A stretch of 64,000 bases of DNA, taken from positions 451,024,722-451,088,721 of the forward strand of contig NC_053392.1 of assembly GCF_905171765.1 (NCBI RefSeq), in the 5' to 3' direction. Positions 1 through 11,943 of this stretch are shown piece after piece. The notes under the pieces were generated by a model. That model searched no databases, was not told where the DNA came from, and saw nothing but the letters and a program-made list of their open reading frames with translations. This DNA is from Bufo bufo. Lineage: Eukaryota > Chordata > Amphibia > Anura > Bufonidae. The position numbers and the translations under genes were made by a program. Positions within the stretch are counted from its first letter, which is position 1. Each line of letters begins with the position of its first letter.

Positions 1-445
1 TGGGACATCATGTCTCGCTCTATCCACCAACGTCACGTTGCACCACAGACTGTCCAGGAGTTGGCAGATGCTTTAGTCCAGGTCTGGGAGGAGATCCCTC
101 AGGAGAACCTCCGCCACCTCATCAGGAGCATGCACAGGCGTTGTAGGGAGGTCATACAGGCACGTGGAGGCCACACACACTACTGAGCCTCATTTTGACT
201 TGTTTTAAGGACATTACATCAAAGTTGGATCAGCCTGTAGTGTGTTTTTCCACTTTAATTTTGAGTGTGACTCCAAATCCAGACCTCCATGGGTTGAAAA
301 ATTTGATTTCCATTTTTCTATTTTTGTGTGATTTTGTTGTCAGCACATTCAACTATGTAAAGAACAAAGTATTTCAGAAGAATATTTAATTAACTCAGAT
401 CTAGGATGTGTTATTTTTGTGTTCCCTTTATTTTTTGGAGCAGTG
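1..445 (+). mobile_element. 3' end of a Tc1-like DNA transposon
   Basis: Frame 1 from base 1 to 186 encodes the C terminus of a Tc1 transposase (MSRSIHQRHVAPQTVQELAD, then EEIPQENLRHLIRSMHRR, ending GGHTHY and a stop). The 3' flank ends with the inverted-repeat sequence AAAGGGAACAC/CACTGCTCC (seen as gtgttccctttatttttt...ggagcagtg) at 445, followed by TA at 446-447, the Tc1 target dinucleotide. The 5' part is outside the window. Confidence 0.88.
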
Positions 446-447
446 TA

Positions 448-1580
448 TATTTCCCTGATTCTGTAGTTTGTAGAAACACCCCATATGTGGCCGTAAACTA
501 CTGTACGGGCACACAGTAGGGCGTAGAGGGAAGAGAGCACCGTGTGGTTTTTGGAAGGCAAATTTTGCTTGGACTGGTTTATTTACACCATGTCCCATTT
601 GAAGCCCCCCTGATGCACCCATAGAGTAGAAACTCCATAAAAGTGACCCCATTTTGGAAACTACGAGATAAGGTGGCAGTTTTGTTGGGACTATTTTTAG
701 GGTACATATGATTTTTGGTTGCTCTATATAAAATTTTTGTGAGGCAAGGTTACCAAAAATAGAAATTCTGAAATTTCATCTCCATTTGCCATAAACTGTT
801 GAGGAACAGCTAAAGGGTTAATAAAGGGTTAATAAAGTTAGTAAAATTAGCTTTGAATACCTTGAGGGGTGTAGTTTCTTAGATGGGGTCACTTTTATGG
901 AGTTTCTACTCTAGGGGTGCATTAGGGGTTCTTCAAATGGGACCTGATGCCAAAAAAAAGCCTTCCAGAAACCATACGGCGTCCCTTTCCTTCTGCGCCC
1001 TGCCGGTTGGTCATACAGCAGTTTACGACCACATATGGGGTGTTTCTGTAAACTACAGATTCAGGGCCATAAATATTGAGCTTTGTTTGGCTGTTAACCC
1101 TTGCTTTGTTACTGGGAAAAATGGATTAAAATGGAAAATTTGCCAAAAAATTTTAATTCTGAAATTTCATCTCTATTTGCCAATAACTCTTGTGGAACAC
1201 CTAAAGGCTTAACGACGTTTGTAAAATCTGTTTTGAATACCTTGAGGGGTGTAGTTTCTTAGATGGGGTCACTTTTATGGAGTTTCTACTCTAGGGGTGC
1301 ATCAGGGGGGCTTCAAATGGGACATGGTGTCAAAAAAAACAGTCCAGCAAAATCTGCCTTCCAAAAACCGTATGGCATTCCTTTCCTTCTGCGCCCTGCC
1401 GTGTGCCCGTACAGTAGTTTACGACCACATATGGGGGGTTTCTGTAAACTACAGAATCAGGTCCATAAATATTGAGTTGTTTGGCTGTTAACACTTGCTT
1501 TGTAAAAGTAAAAAAAAAATATTAAAATGGAAAATCTGCCAAAAAAGTGAAATTTTGAAATTTAGTACTCCATGGAAGTG
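448..1580. repeat. Three related units, first inverted, at the piggyBac 3' side
   Basis: Units at 449-655 (minus), 883-1080 (plus) and 1263-1465 (plus) share the same sequence, recognisable by ATGGGGTCACTTTTATGGAG and TACGACCACATATGGGG. Their first segments can be read as similar peptides on both strands, which is why apparent ORFs repeat here; they are not genes. A fourth relative lies at 59860-60480. I infer that they are end or non-autonomous sequences of the piggyBac family next door. Confidence 0.7.
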
Positions 1581-1634
1581 TGGTACTCCCTGAAGCAACC
1601 AATAATGCAGAGGCCCGGATGATCGGGACACGTG

Positions 1635-3310
1635 TCACACTGAGTGGTGGTGTCCTTTCGTATCCCCCTCCTGTGACACAATCTGCACCTTTTTTTGGGT
1701 CCGTCCCTTCTTTCCAGTATGGGGGACCACACCTGGAAAGTGTTGGCCAGGGACGATCCGGGCGCCTCCAGTTCCCGAGGTACTCCAGCCTGCTTTTTTC
1801 CGGTCAGAAAAGATCAGGGCCTTGAGGACTGCCCCATAGAACTGGATGAATTTCCCTGTGTTGCCAGCACTCCGGGACAGCACAAAAGAGTTGTACAAGG
1901 GTACCTGCACCAAGTAGACAGCAACTTTTTTATACAACGCCCGGGTTTTGCGCATGACATTATATGGCTTGAGGACTTGATCAGAGAGCTCAACTCCTCC
2001 CATATACCGATTGTAGTTGACGATACAATCGGGCTTGAGGACCGTTGCCGCGGTACCTCGCACAGGGACAGGGGTGATGCCCTGGTCCTTTATATCTGAC
2101 CAGCAACAGGTTTCCACTGGTAAGAGCACAGGTCTCACCCCTGGGGATAGGTACCTGGAGGGGGTGGGTAGGAAGGACGCGTTGATTTTTCCGCACGGTC
2201 CCACAAGCGGACGTGGATCTGGCGGCGAGGGACTGGAACAAGGGGATACTAGTATAAAGTTATCTACGTACAGGTGGTAACCCTTATCTAGCAGTGGGTG
2301 CATAAGGTCCCACACAAGTTTCCCGCTAACACTCAATATGGGGGGACATTCTGGGAGTTCAATACGGGAATCTCGCCCCTCGTACACAGAAAACTTGTAA
2401 GTGTACCCTGAGGTACTCTCACAAAGTTTGTACAGCTTCACGCCATACCTCGCTCGCTTAAAGGGAACATACTGGCGGAAAATTAGTCTCCCCTTGAAAG
2501 CAATGAGAGACTCATCTACCGCGACCTCCCTTCCAGGTACATAGGCCTCCAAAAATTAGGCCCAAAAGTGATCGATGACCGGCCTGATTTTGTACAGGCG
2601 GTCATAGGCAGGATCCCCTTGGGGGGGGGGGGGACATGCTGCATTATCTGCATAATGCTGGCATTTCCGGATGGCCTCAAACCGGGTACGTGTCATGGCC
2701 GTACTGTAAAGTGGGGTCTGGTAGAGGACGTCCCCACTCCAGTAATGCCTGACACTGGGTTTTTTGACTAGGCCCATGTGCAGCACGAGGCCCCAAAACG
2801 TCCTCATCTCGGCTGAACTGACCGGAGTCCAGCCACCGGCCCTAGCCAAAAAGGAGCCCGGGTGTTGAGCAAAGAACTGTTGGGCAAACACATTCGTTTG
2901 CTCCACCATCAGATTCACAAAGTGGTCACTGAAAAAAAGACTAAAATAGTCATAGTCATATTCAGTGAAGCCCACTGTGGGAATCTGAATTCCTGGTTGG
3001 CCAACAAAATCAGGAATCACAGGCTCAAAATGCTCTGGGGTACACCATGCAAGTTCACCGGTAGGGGACTCCGGTGGACTTAACTGGTGGGCCGGAAAAC
3101 TAGTATGAGCCCCAGAGCTGCTCGTACTAGTGTGGGCCACAGGGTCCCTGGCATGGCGGTCCCCTTGCCCCACCTGGCGGCGTCTCCGCCGCCTTGGGGG
3201 CTCATCATCATCACTAGATGATGAGGAGGACGCAGATGACAAAAGGAAAGTGCGGTCATCCTCGTCCTCATTGGGGCTCTCGGAGTCGGAGGCAAGCCAT
3301 AGGGGAGTAT
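1635..3310 (-). pseudogene. piggyBac transposase, broken
   Basis: piggyBac transposases cut and paste DNA at TTAA using a DDD-type RNase H-like fold. The minus-strand reading starts with an acidic, Ser-rich N terminus and RRRRRR, then TRTRFEAIRKCQHYADN. The three catalytic aspartates are visible: VDESLIAFKGRL (near 2516), HLYVDNF (near 2264) and RYMGGVELSDQ (near 1982). Breaks seen: an in-frame TAA at 2556-2558 just after VIDHFWA, and two compensating frameshifts, since after YVDNF the family sequence (QSLAARSTSACGTVRKNQ) continues in another frame from about 2250 to 2090 and then returns. The C-terminal Cys-rich domain is present only as a degraded HFPGVVPHTGKKGR segment. Length is near that of the family (about 550 aa), so the copy is fairly young but inactive. 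Confidence 0.9.
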
Positions 3311-4135
3311 GTGCGTGCGTGTGTGGAAATCTTTAGTGTGCATGTGTGTGGGGGCACGGGTGTTCGCGTACTTATCCCTAAAACTTACAGTAAAAAATAA
3401 AATATAAAATAAAATAAAAAAAGCCCAAAATATATTTTAAAAAAAATAAATTAATAAATTCTAACTCGCTGATCAGCCGTCTGAAGCTGCTCAGCGGTGG
3501 GGTGTGCGATGTGCTAACAGTGGCCGTACGCATAGAAAAAAAAAAAAAAAAAAACAGCTTGCACCCAAAAAAATGTGTATGTGTGTGTGTGTGCGCAAGC
3601 TGCAGCACCCCTGGGGGGTCTAGGGTCACACAGCTGTGCTGTGGACCCCAGACACCCGATTAGGGTGATGCAACAATCAAACTTTTTTTCCCCCTAAACT
3701 TTCTCTGAATATCCCTGCCTAACCTAACCTTTCCCCAAGTACCTTTTAGTGCCAGATGGCACTGTGGAGGGTCAGAAGGGGGGTGCTGGGTCAGGAGATC
3801 CGATGCAGGCTCCTCTCTCCTCGCTCCCGGACACAGAAAGGAGAAGGAGAGGAGAGCTGCAGCAAGTTAAACCTCCCGCCCGCCCTGCAGCCAATCACAA
3901 GCGATTCTCATCACCTCTCATGATCACACCACCGATCACCATCCTGTTCCGGGTTATCGAGTCACCAGAGACCCGAATAACCCGGAAACGCAGCAAACCG
4001 CAGGTCTGAATTAACCTGCGGTTTGCCGCGATCGCATTGTCCCAGAGTGCTTGCTGATTGATTTCAGCAGGCACCCAGTTCTGATCACCGCCCACCGGTG
4101 ATCGGAAATACACATGACGTGTGTCCTTAAGTTAA
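3311..4135. mobile_element. Upstream part of the piggyBac element
   Basis: Noncoding DNA upstream of the transposase, with an A-tract (3538-3554), a short TG array (3573-3594) and a GC-rich segment (3745-4110) holding inverted words such as aacctgcggtttgc against gcaaaccgcaggt. The element probably ends near the TTAA at about 4133, but I could not define matching termini, so the boundary is approximate. Confidence 0.45.
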
Positions 4136-4968
4136 GGCATAGTTAAAAAAAAAATAATTATAATGCAGTTTTTGCACTGACTGCTAGGCCTAATAAAATG
4201 TCAAGACTTCCTGTTCTGTACAGGTAACTTTTCAGTAGCCATCTCATGATTATTACAGGCAAAAAGGACAATGACAATTTTCACCTTTGTATAGATGATA
4301 AGGGATCCACCAATCACAAAAGATGATATCACAGTTTATCAGCACCCTCCTGACCTCTGCACAGAGCATGCCTAGAAAAATCTGCCAAGTCAATAAAGTC
4401 CTCTCCAGTCTACTGTGCCTATGGCCCATGTGAGTGCTGTCAAGCAGGAAGTGTAGACATAGTTTAGGCCTAGTGGCCAGTAAGAAAACTGCATAATTTG
4501 AGGATAAAATTTTTTTTTAGATTGGGACAAGAAAAATTTAAGAAAAAAAAAAATCGAAAGAAATTATTGTTATTGTTATACTCATACTACTAGGTGCCCG
4601 GGTGTGAGACTTCTGTTTTTACAGTGTCTGTCACCATTGATTTCTTATACACAGGGCTAAATAAGCACTGCCTAATGAAGAAAGACTGCATCAATACCTT
4701 GTCAACACAGGACACGGATCACATAATTGCCAGAAACCCCCAGCATGGCAAGGCCGCTGACTCTCTGCAGACCCCAGTGGCGGGGTACATATCTAAACTA
4801 CGCAAAAATAGGTGAAGGAATGAGGGGGGAACAGAGAATAATAGTATCTAGGGAGGCATGGAAGGACCAGAGGAATAAGTAGATCTTGATTGCTGGGCAA
4901 TGTGATCTGCTGTAGGCCATTTTGGAATAAAAGATGCAATAAGAAGCTGCTGGTGCTGCTACTTATTA
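4136..4968. other. Intergenic or intronic DNA, nothing recognised
   Basis: AT-rich sequence with A-runs near 4150 and 4540. No coding similarity and no element ends were found. Confidence 0.5.
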
Positions 4969-5302
4969 GGGTACGGCTACACTGTGACATGGGTCGTGCA
5001 ACAGAAAGTTGCAGACAAGTCACGCGACATAAAAAGATGTGACTTGTCTGCAAGTTCCAGTAACACGACTATTTTAGAGCTGTGATTTCGCTGTGAAAAT
5101 ACAGCAAAGTCACAGGCAAGCTGAGTGCCACTCACAACTTACATTAAAGCCTATGGAGTAAATGCCACGCGCGACATGCGACTGGAAACACCAAATCCTG
5201 CATGACTGGATTTTATGCGACTGTCACGTCGCAGCATGTCATATTGTGACACCATTCACACACATTACATAAAATGTGATATATTGCTGTGTAGCTGTAC
5301 CC
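4969..5302. mobile_element. Harbinger-like MITE, TTA duplication
   Basis: Starts GGGTACGGCTACACTGTGAC and ends GTGTAGCTGTACCC, imperfect inverted ends, flanked by TTA at 4966-4968 and 5303-5305. The 3-bp TTA duplication is typical of PIF/Harbinger. A related copy lies at 16018-16259. Confidence 0.75.
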
Positions 5303-5305
5303 TTA

Positions 5306-6698
5306 GTGGCTCTCTCTTTTCCTGAGGAAAATCGGTAAATCGGGGAAAGAGGTTGCCTGGTTTAATAAATTCTCCTCAAGCTAAAAGTGGTGAGAACTTA
5401 TCGTAGTAATAATATAATTTTAAAAAAATCAAAGGAATGCGGCTGAGCTGTGAAGGGACTAGTCTCAGCCCGCTGACAAGTACCATCATTTCAAAGAGAA
5501 GGCAGCCATGTTTTTGTTTTTAATACAACCCTGTAAGTGGTCTAAAAAAGAATTGATACTCACCCCTTTTCTTCCCTGCTACTTCCAGCCATGCGCTCTG
5601 GCATTATAAAACTGACTGGCCGACTTGAAGTGTGGTGAATATGAAATATGTTTGTGAAAAGAGTTTCTAATAGTGTTGGCTATTCCTAGAATTACAGCTC
5701 AGTTCTATTAACTTGCATTGGACTGAACTGCTCTCAATTGTAATGCAAGGCATACTGTAGTCATTACTAGAACTATGAGCTATCCCTGGCAAACAATGAG
5801 GGGGGACGCTGTGCTTGCCATAGTGCCAGGACCCCTTCAAATAGCTGACCAGCAGGGGTGCCAAGAGTCAGCCCCCCACCAAGCTAATATTGATGACCTA
5901 CTGTATCGCAGTAATAGGTAAACTAGATTAGGGGGACAAGAAAGTCAGCTGTACCCCGCTGAGAGTGAGAGGGCACCCTGCTCTACCCAGCACCTGAAGT
6001 AGAGACAAAGAGGTTCCAAATCCAGAAAAGTGAGTACCGTTGAGAAAGCAGCAATGCCTACCACATCTGGGAGTATCACAGCACATAGCCTGCCCAGAAG
6101 CATCAGACACCCTTCCTAAAGGGATATGCACCAATTTAACTGCTATTACCCAGAGCAACACAAGACCAGAGTATGCAACTGCTGATTTTAAACTGTATAG
6201 GCAAGAAGCCATGGGTGGAAATTAGTGCAGCAGATTGTTCTGATATGTATCCTGGGCAACAAGTATGTGCCACATCTGACAGTGCCCAATCTTGGGGCAA
6301 TGAGCCTAAAGTGGTGCTGCCGGAGCCGAGGTTCTGCTATATTGACGGAGTCCATTTCATCTAACGGACAATGTAGGGGCGATGCTGCTTTAACCAAGCC
6401 CCTTTTAGCCCAGAGACTGACAGTGACCAACCCCTGCACCAGAAGCCACCCCGGTGCGGCTGCCACAGAAACTAACAAGCCTGTGCACACAGCAGAATGG
6501 TCGATTAGTGTCCCAACACAGTACCTAAGCCCCATTAGTGCCCCCACAAAGTAGTTATGTACTCTTAGTGTCCCTTTACAGTAGTACTGCCCCCTTACAT
6601 CAGTGTTGTGTCTGTAGTATTATTAAGATAAAAAATACTCACCTAGCCCCGTTTCCCTGATGAAGGGAACACATAATGCTGTCCCTAGAAGCAGGCAT
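5306..6698. other. Nothing recognised
   Basis: Overlapping short ORFs on both strands (5900-6550) have no family features and cross-read each other. The stretch 6480-6660 reads like a decayed interspersed repeat (TAGTGCCCCC/TAGTGTCCC words) but I cannot name it. Confidence 0.45.
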
Positions 6699-6703
6699 GA
6701 TGC

Positions 6704-7358
6704 TGTCACGAGGGTATCAAGAGCCACGTCTGACTCCGTTATACCCGGGGTCAGGAAGTCGCAGCGGGTGGCTGCGCGCTCTATATCTAAAGATCACGTT
6801 GTTTCTTAGTGATTGTTTTCTGTGTTTGCCTTGCTATCCTTTTTGTCTCACTCAGGGATCCGTAGCTTCTCCTCCTCAGCGGTTTCTTGTCTGCCACTCC
6901 CAACCTCCTTATATTCTCCCCTCACACTTCTCTAGTTGCCAGTTATAGAGCTTCCTGCCTGGACATCTATACTGACCCACTGGAGTTGTGAATCCTGGTT
7001 GTCGTTCCAGAGTGCTACCCTCCGGATCCCTGTTGGGCTTATTGTTGTCTCCTGTTGTCGCCCACCTGGGATTATATGTTGAGTCTGTGTTGTCTGTCCT
7101 CCCCTTGGTGTTTTCCCTTAGAGCTAGTGGTGCGGACTAGTGTTCCCATCGCCCTGTTCACTATCTAGGGCTCAGGGAAAGCCAGGGCTTTAGGCACGTG
7201 ATCGGCGTACGGGTGAGGAACCCGTCTAGGGACGTCAGGGCAGCCAGGTGCCAGCCGCCAGGTGAGTCAGGGGTCACCACCTTCCCTCTCACTTGGGCAG
7301 GGCCTTCCTCGTTCCCTCCCTCTGTGTCACGTATGTGATAGCCACGCCGACCGTGATA
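6704..7358. mobile_element. Solo LTR candidate with GATGC target duplication
   Basis: A 655-bp segment starting TGTCACGAGG and ending CGACCGTGATA is flanked by GATGC at 6699-6703 and again at 7359-7363. TG start, TGTCAC/GTGA inverted ends and a 5-bp direct repeat are what a Ty3/Gypsy-type LTR leaves after recombination between its two LTRs. No internal gag-pol sequence is present. The terminal TA instead of CA is a deviation. The family is inferred only from these ends. Confidence 0.65.
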
Positions 7359-7363
7359 GATGC

Positions 7364-8308
7364 ACACAAGAATGATTTCTGGCTTTTGGTCTCTTTGGCT
7401 CAGTTCAGCAGGTGAAACAACATCACTGCATCGTTACTACTTCTGAGGAGAACACGGGCCGAGCAATGGTGAAGAAGGGAGCTGAGGGCTCTCTGCATCA
7501 CCATTGCATTCAACTATACCTGCGCCCTCAGAATGCAAATACAGTTTAAATCCAGACATGCCACAGTCCTCCTGGGATTGCCACCGAAATCCAGAACTGT
7601 CCCGTTGGACCTCGGACAGCTGGGAAGTCTTTCAGGAACAAGAAAGGAGGCACCCACCAGAATTGCCAGATGAGCAGTCCTGCCCTGCTTCCGGTTCTCC
7701 CTTCCATTAACATCATCTTACTGGCTGTAGCAGTGATATTCCATGCAAACAGGTCACTGTGAAGCAAATCACTGACCTCAACAGTACACGGGACGGCACT
7801 GCTGAGGCCAGTGACTGGCTGACTACTGCAGCAGGGAAGACCAGAGCGTGAAGCAGGGGTGATATGGGGTCCGTATCAATTATTTTGTTATTTTACAACT
7901 TACAGGGGACAGCTACTTTAATGACCAGGTCTCAAAGAGTATTCCAATCTCAATAAATTAGGAGATAACAATATCCATTCGAAAGCGACAGCCAGAGGAG
8001 ACAGGGATAATGCTAACAGCCAAACTGGCCGAGCTACGTTGTCTCCATAACTCTGACAGTAGTGAATATGAATTCCGCTGTTTCCATTGCATCCAAGTCC
8101 CAAAAACTGAGTTGCTCCCACAGTTCTGCTGTTTTAGTACACCTGACCACCTCTCGATGGTATCATCATCTCGACTAGTTATGACGTACTACATTTACAG
8201 TACATTATAGTGTAAACACAATACATCTTAATCCATAAGAACGCTTGGTGTTTTAATATGTGATAACTTGTTGCTCAATATAAATATGATTCTGTAAATC
8301 TGAATTAC
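7364..8308. other. CEP170 intron/flank, nothing recognised
   Basis: Unique-looking sequence. Short ORFs at 7504-7767 on both strands overlap and lack family features. No further CEP170 exon was seen on the minus strand. Confidence 0.5.
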
Positions 8309-8910
8309 CTTTATATATGACGAGTCCTTTTCTTCTTTTGTATTTGCTTTTTCACTGAGCTGATTGTGATCTTTATTCACAAAAGGGGTCTGAAAATTGT
8401 TCACTGTGGGTTGCTTATTTGGTGGTCGGTGTCCAAGACTCCCAGAACTTCTCAGTAAAATATTTTGTGAAAATAAAGATGTACATGGCTCTTCAGATTT
8501 CTGCTTTAGCAGCAATTTTGCATGCTGGGTACTATGAATTACTCTGTGAGATGATGAGCCTGACTGCAAACCTAAGGGTAACCCTTTAGGATCTACAGTA
8601 CCAGCTTTTGCTTTCTCTATTCTAGATTGTGGAATAGGATATGGTGCTTCTGGACCTGTGGCACTAGCATTTAGAGAAAATGAATATGACCGTCGCTTTC
8701 TTGGATGGTCATCATCAACAAACTCTATAAGAAATGCAGTTTGACTTGCCGTGTCTTGCTGCCTTCCCCCAGCATGAATTTTAAGATCCAACATTCTCTG
8801 TTCTAGGCTTTTTTGTTTTGCATGGTCTTGAAGATGGGTAGATCTGTTTAACCGTTTAAGAGATGTACTGTTTTCATAGTCACTTTGAGTCCCATCTTCA
8901 TGTTTGTTAC
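8309..8910 (-). CDS. CEP170: CEP170 large internal exon (last one in the window)
   Basis: This 602-nt exon starts GNKHEDGTQSDYENSTSLKR, matching human GNKHDDGTQSDSEN, and contains TAFLIEFVDDDHPRKRRSYS, AKLLLKQKSEEPCTSL and LLRSSGSLGHRP, all CEP170-type blocks. It is bounded by a ttctttttag acceptor and an AAAG/gtaatt donor at 8308. The exit phase is 0. I could not find the following exon in the remaining 8.3 kb, so the coding sequence continues left of the window. The 3' boundary is supported only by the donor and by the end of recognisable similarity, so it is less certain than the 5' one. Confidence 0.93.
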
Positions 8911-9554
8911 CTAAAAAGAAAAATGTGTGTAAAGACCATAAAGTGTTGCTGTTCATACGAGCATGGACATTTCACTTAATGCCACACTCAGCATGGAAAC
9001 CGCAGCAGGTATCCTCACACAGATAAGACCCACTGGCAGAAATGTGAGGGTCAGCCTTGGATTTCTGCCCTGAACTCCGCTGCAAAAACATGCTGGATGT
9101 GACCTTAAAGAGAATCCGTCACTAGGAAATTCACTATTAACTCCGGCACAGTGACATGTAGGGCCATCTCTGCTGAGTGTAATGATACTTTGATCCTTTA
9201 CTTCATTCTGGTGAAAAAGTACTTTTAATCCATATGCAAACGAGCAGTTACATGCACTGAGAGCATGCTGCAAAAAAAAAAAAAAAAACACCTTTGTGTG
9301 AATGAGCCCTTACCGCTACTCCGATGCCTCCGCCCTGTGCCAGTCATTGCACTGGTTGCCTATACAATACAGCAGGAATCAGCAACCTCCAGCTGTTCTG
9401 AAAATACAACTCTCTAAATACTCCACTCCCTTCTATGCAAGTTCGAAGAACAGCCGAGCATGTTGCATGCTGAGCTGCAACAGTTCTCTGGATTCTGGCA
9501 CCATCTTTAAAGTAACTCCTGCTGTACATGTATAGCGGAGGTTGTCAAGGGGTT
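8911..9554. other. CEP170 intron sequence with decayed repeats
   Basis: An A17 tract at 9272-9288 separates two stretches that look like MITE debris (for example ttaaagagaatccgtcacta near 9103 and tgtgtgaatgagccct near 9295). No complete element could be delimited. Confidence 0.4.
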
Positions 9555-11939
9555 AACTAGCTGCACTTTGCCTTTTTGAACACTTTTTCCAAGTCCAGGG
9601 GAAGGAGAACTGGTGTTTCTAACCTGCCTGGATAGTTGTGGACCCAGTCAAGAGCCGTCAGTACGATTCTAATGTTGACCTCTCCTGAAAAAATCCAGCC
9701 TGTGGAGGGGCAATAAGATCAGGAAGAGAACTTGCAAGTTTTACAGCCAATATTTTAGGCAGGATCTTAGGATTGAGGTTGATGAAAGATAGAGAGCTAT
9801 TAGCCTGGCCATAAAGGGTCTTTTCATGGTTTCAGAAATAGGTTAATGTAAGAAATGTTTTCCCTCTATCTGGGGCTTCTACCCCTTTTTGTGCCACGTT
9901 GCACAATGCCAGCAAAGGAGATGTGACTGAGTCTTCTACCATTATTTTATAAAATTCCCCTTTATATCTATCCAGGCCTGGCACTTGAGCTTCTTGGATT
10001 TCTGTTCCATAACATCTGTGTTAAGCACATCTAACTTTTGTAGGGTGATTTGGAGGGAGATTTGATCTAAAAGGGTATTTTGTAGATTGGACATGCCCTC
10101 ATCATTACAAAGGGCAGTACAGTAAAAGTCCAGCATGGCAATAATAGGACCAGGGTCTTCAGTGCTCCCACCATCAGCTAGCATAATTTTAGCAATATCA
10201 GACATGGGAGTTTTCCCTTTGGCCAAGTTGGATAGCATTCTCCTTAGTTCATTACTAAACTTACTGTATATAGGTTGTCATTAAAGGTGTAGAGGTGAAA
10301 AGCCTCTCTCTCCATCTCCCATCAAAATTTTTAGGTAGTTTGTTTTATGTTTCTCTTTGGGGTCATGTACACAAAGTCTGGCCACCATTCTTGAAGTTTA
10401 GCTAAGAAAGAAAATGCAATGGAAAGCGTCAAAGAAAATCTAGGCCTCAGGGATATACATCATGGATTACCATGAAGATTGGGGCGTGATCAAAGAACCA
10501 GGTCACCTATCTCTGCTGTCTCCAATCTGGGCTGAAGTGTGGAATGGATAGAAATTTACCTGTAGTCTATGCAGGATCAGGATTCTTGAGATTGATAGAA
10601 AAAGGTATATCTTCTATCAGCCGAGTTAAAAGGACACAACATGCCTATTAGCACAGTATGTTCGGTGAATGGCTGTGAGACCTTGTCATGTACCCCTGTC
10701 GCCTTCAGCTGAGAAGTACCTGGCCCACACAAATGGTTTTCAGTGAAAGTCTCCTGCTTGTGAGTGAGTCTCTTGGTCAAAGTTTTTAAGATGATGCAGG
10801 ATGAGGATCTGCTTATTTGGGGACCTTAGTCCCATAATGTTCCAGGATAGTAATGTCATAGTGGTAAGTCACAATTGGCAACCACCAAGGTGGGAAACGT
10901 TTCTAGATATCATTCTGTGTCTTGGCTATAAGTATGTGATGTCCCAGAGCACAAGTTTCAGGGGCAACATTGTCTGCATTGTCCCCCCAAAAATATATAT
11001 TGCTCTCCCTCCCCAACAGAACTCCTAACAAAATTCCTTCCAGTATGCACTTTTTTCTGAGACTGCACTGTTCCCAACCCGTATAACAAATGAAGTGATG
11101 GGAGCAGGGAAAGCTCTATAACTATACAGGTAAACTCTATACCTGGGGTCTAAGTTTCACCAAACCTGGTTTGTAACCCATGAAATAGGTCATAGTCCAC
11201 TTGCCCTTTGGGAATAAAATGATTTTCAGTCAGGGGTGCATGAAGCAGATCCCTTCTTCATCTGTTTTGGCAGTCGTTGGTCCTTTGGAGCTGGATCATT
11301 GTCGCTGGATATCCCAGGACTCCTGACCATGTCCGACCATGGCAGTGGGCTGCTTTTCTTTTGTAGTTCCTTATCTAAGAAAAAAGTATGCACTTCCCCA
11401 AGGGTGAAGGATTTTCCCTCTGTAAATGTAATCCACAATATGGGTAGTGCAGTTGAATGTGATTCTGCTTGTTGCAAGCTGGGAGGAAATCTTCCAAAAT
11501 AGCAACCTTTTTTGTGACAGCAAAATGGGGGATCCCTGAAGCAGTAGGGGTTATTTCTCTGCCATATAATCCCTCAGAATGTCCTCTCTATCGTTGTAGT
11601 TTAAGAAGCGCATGATGACCTGGTGAGGCTGTATGCCATTTCCCGAGTCAGCTCATGTACGGAGTGCCACACAATGCACACGCTCAACTCTGCAGCCTCC
11701 TGATATGCCCAAGGACATCGCTGAGTCTTTCTCGCCGAGATCTTTCAGTTATTGAGGCTTTACCTGGTCTGTCAGACCTACCCAGCTTAGGTTGTTGTGA
11801 CAGGACGTTTTCAAGATCATCCAACCAGTCCTGTTAAGCTGCACTTTCTTTGGGGAGGCTTTGAAGGTGGGAGTTCTCCCAGTAGGAAACCTCCTCCATG
11901 AAGACGACTCGTGGCTCTCTTTCATCCACCCTCTCCTTC
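9555..11939 (-). mobile_element. Tx1-type L1 LINE remnant (ORF1 and ORF2 parts)
   Basis: On the minus strand, 11230-11930 reads as decayed ORF1 with VIMRFLNYNDREDIL, the RNA-binding C-terminal region of Tx1/L1 ORF1 proteins, followed by ALPILWITFTEGKSFTLGE. At 9942-10238 the ORF2 linker reads PIIAMLDFYCTALCNDEG and LDQISLQITLQKLDVLN. At 9580-9790 the reverse transcriptase start reads INLNPKILPKILAVKLASSL, then APPQAGFF and LPLDLEKVF. Stops and frameshifts are frequent, so it is dead. It lies in the same orientation as CEP170 and its 5' side is interrupted at 11940 by a foldback element. Confidence 0.8.
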
Positions 11940-11943
11940 TTAA

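Noticed and set aside
1580..2280. Plus-strand ORFs over the piggyBac region
   Set aside because: They are antisense shadows of the minus-strand transposase, which carries all the recognisable motifs.
5928..6554. Overlapping ORFs of 94-119 residues on both strands
   Set aside because: They overlap antisense, lack any recognisable domain and have no splice-site context; chance ORFs.
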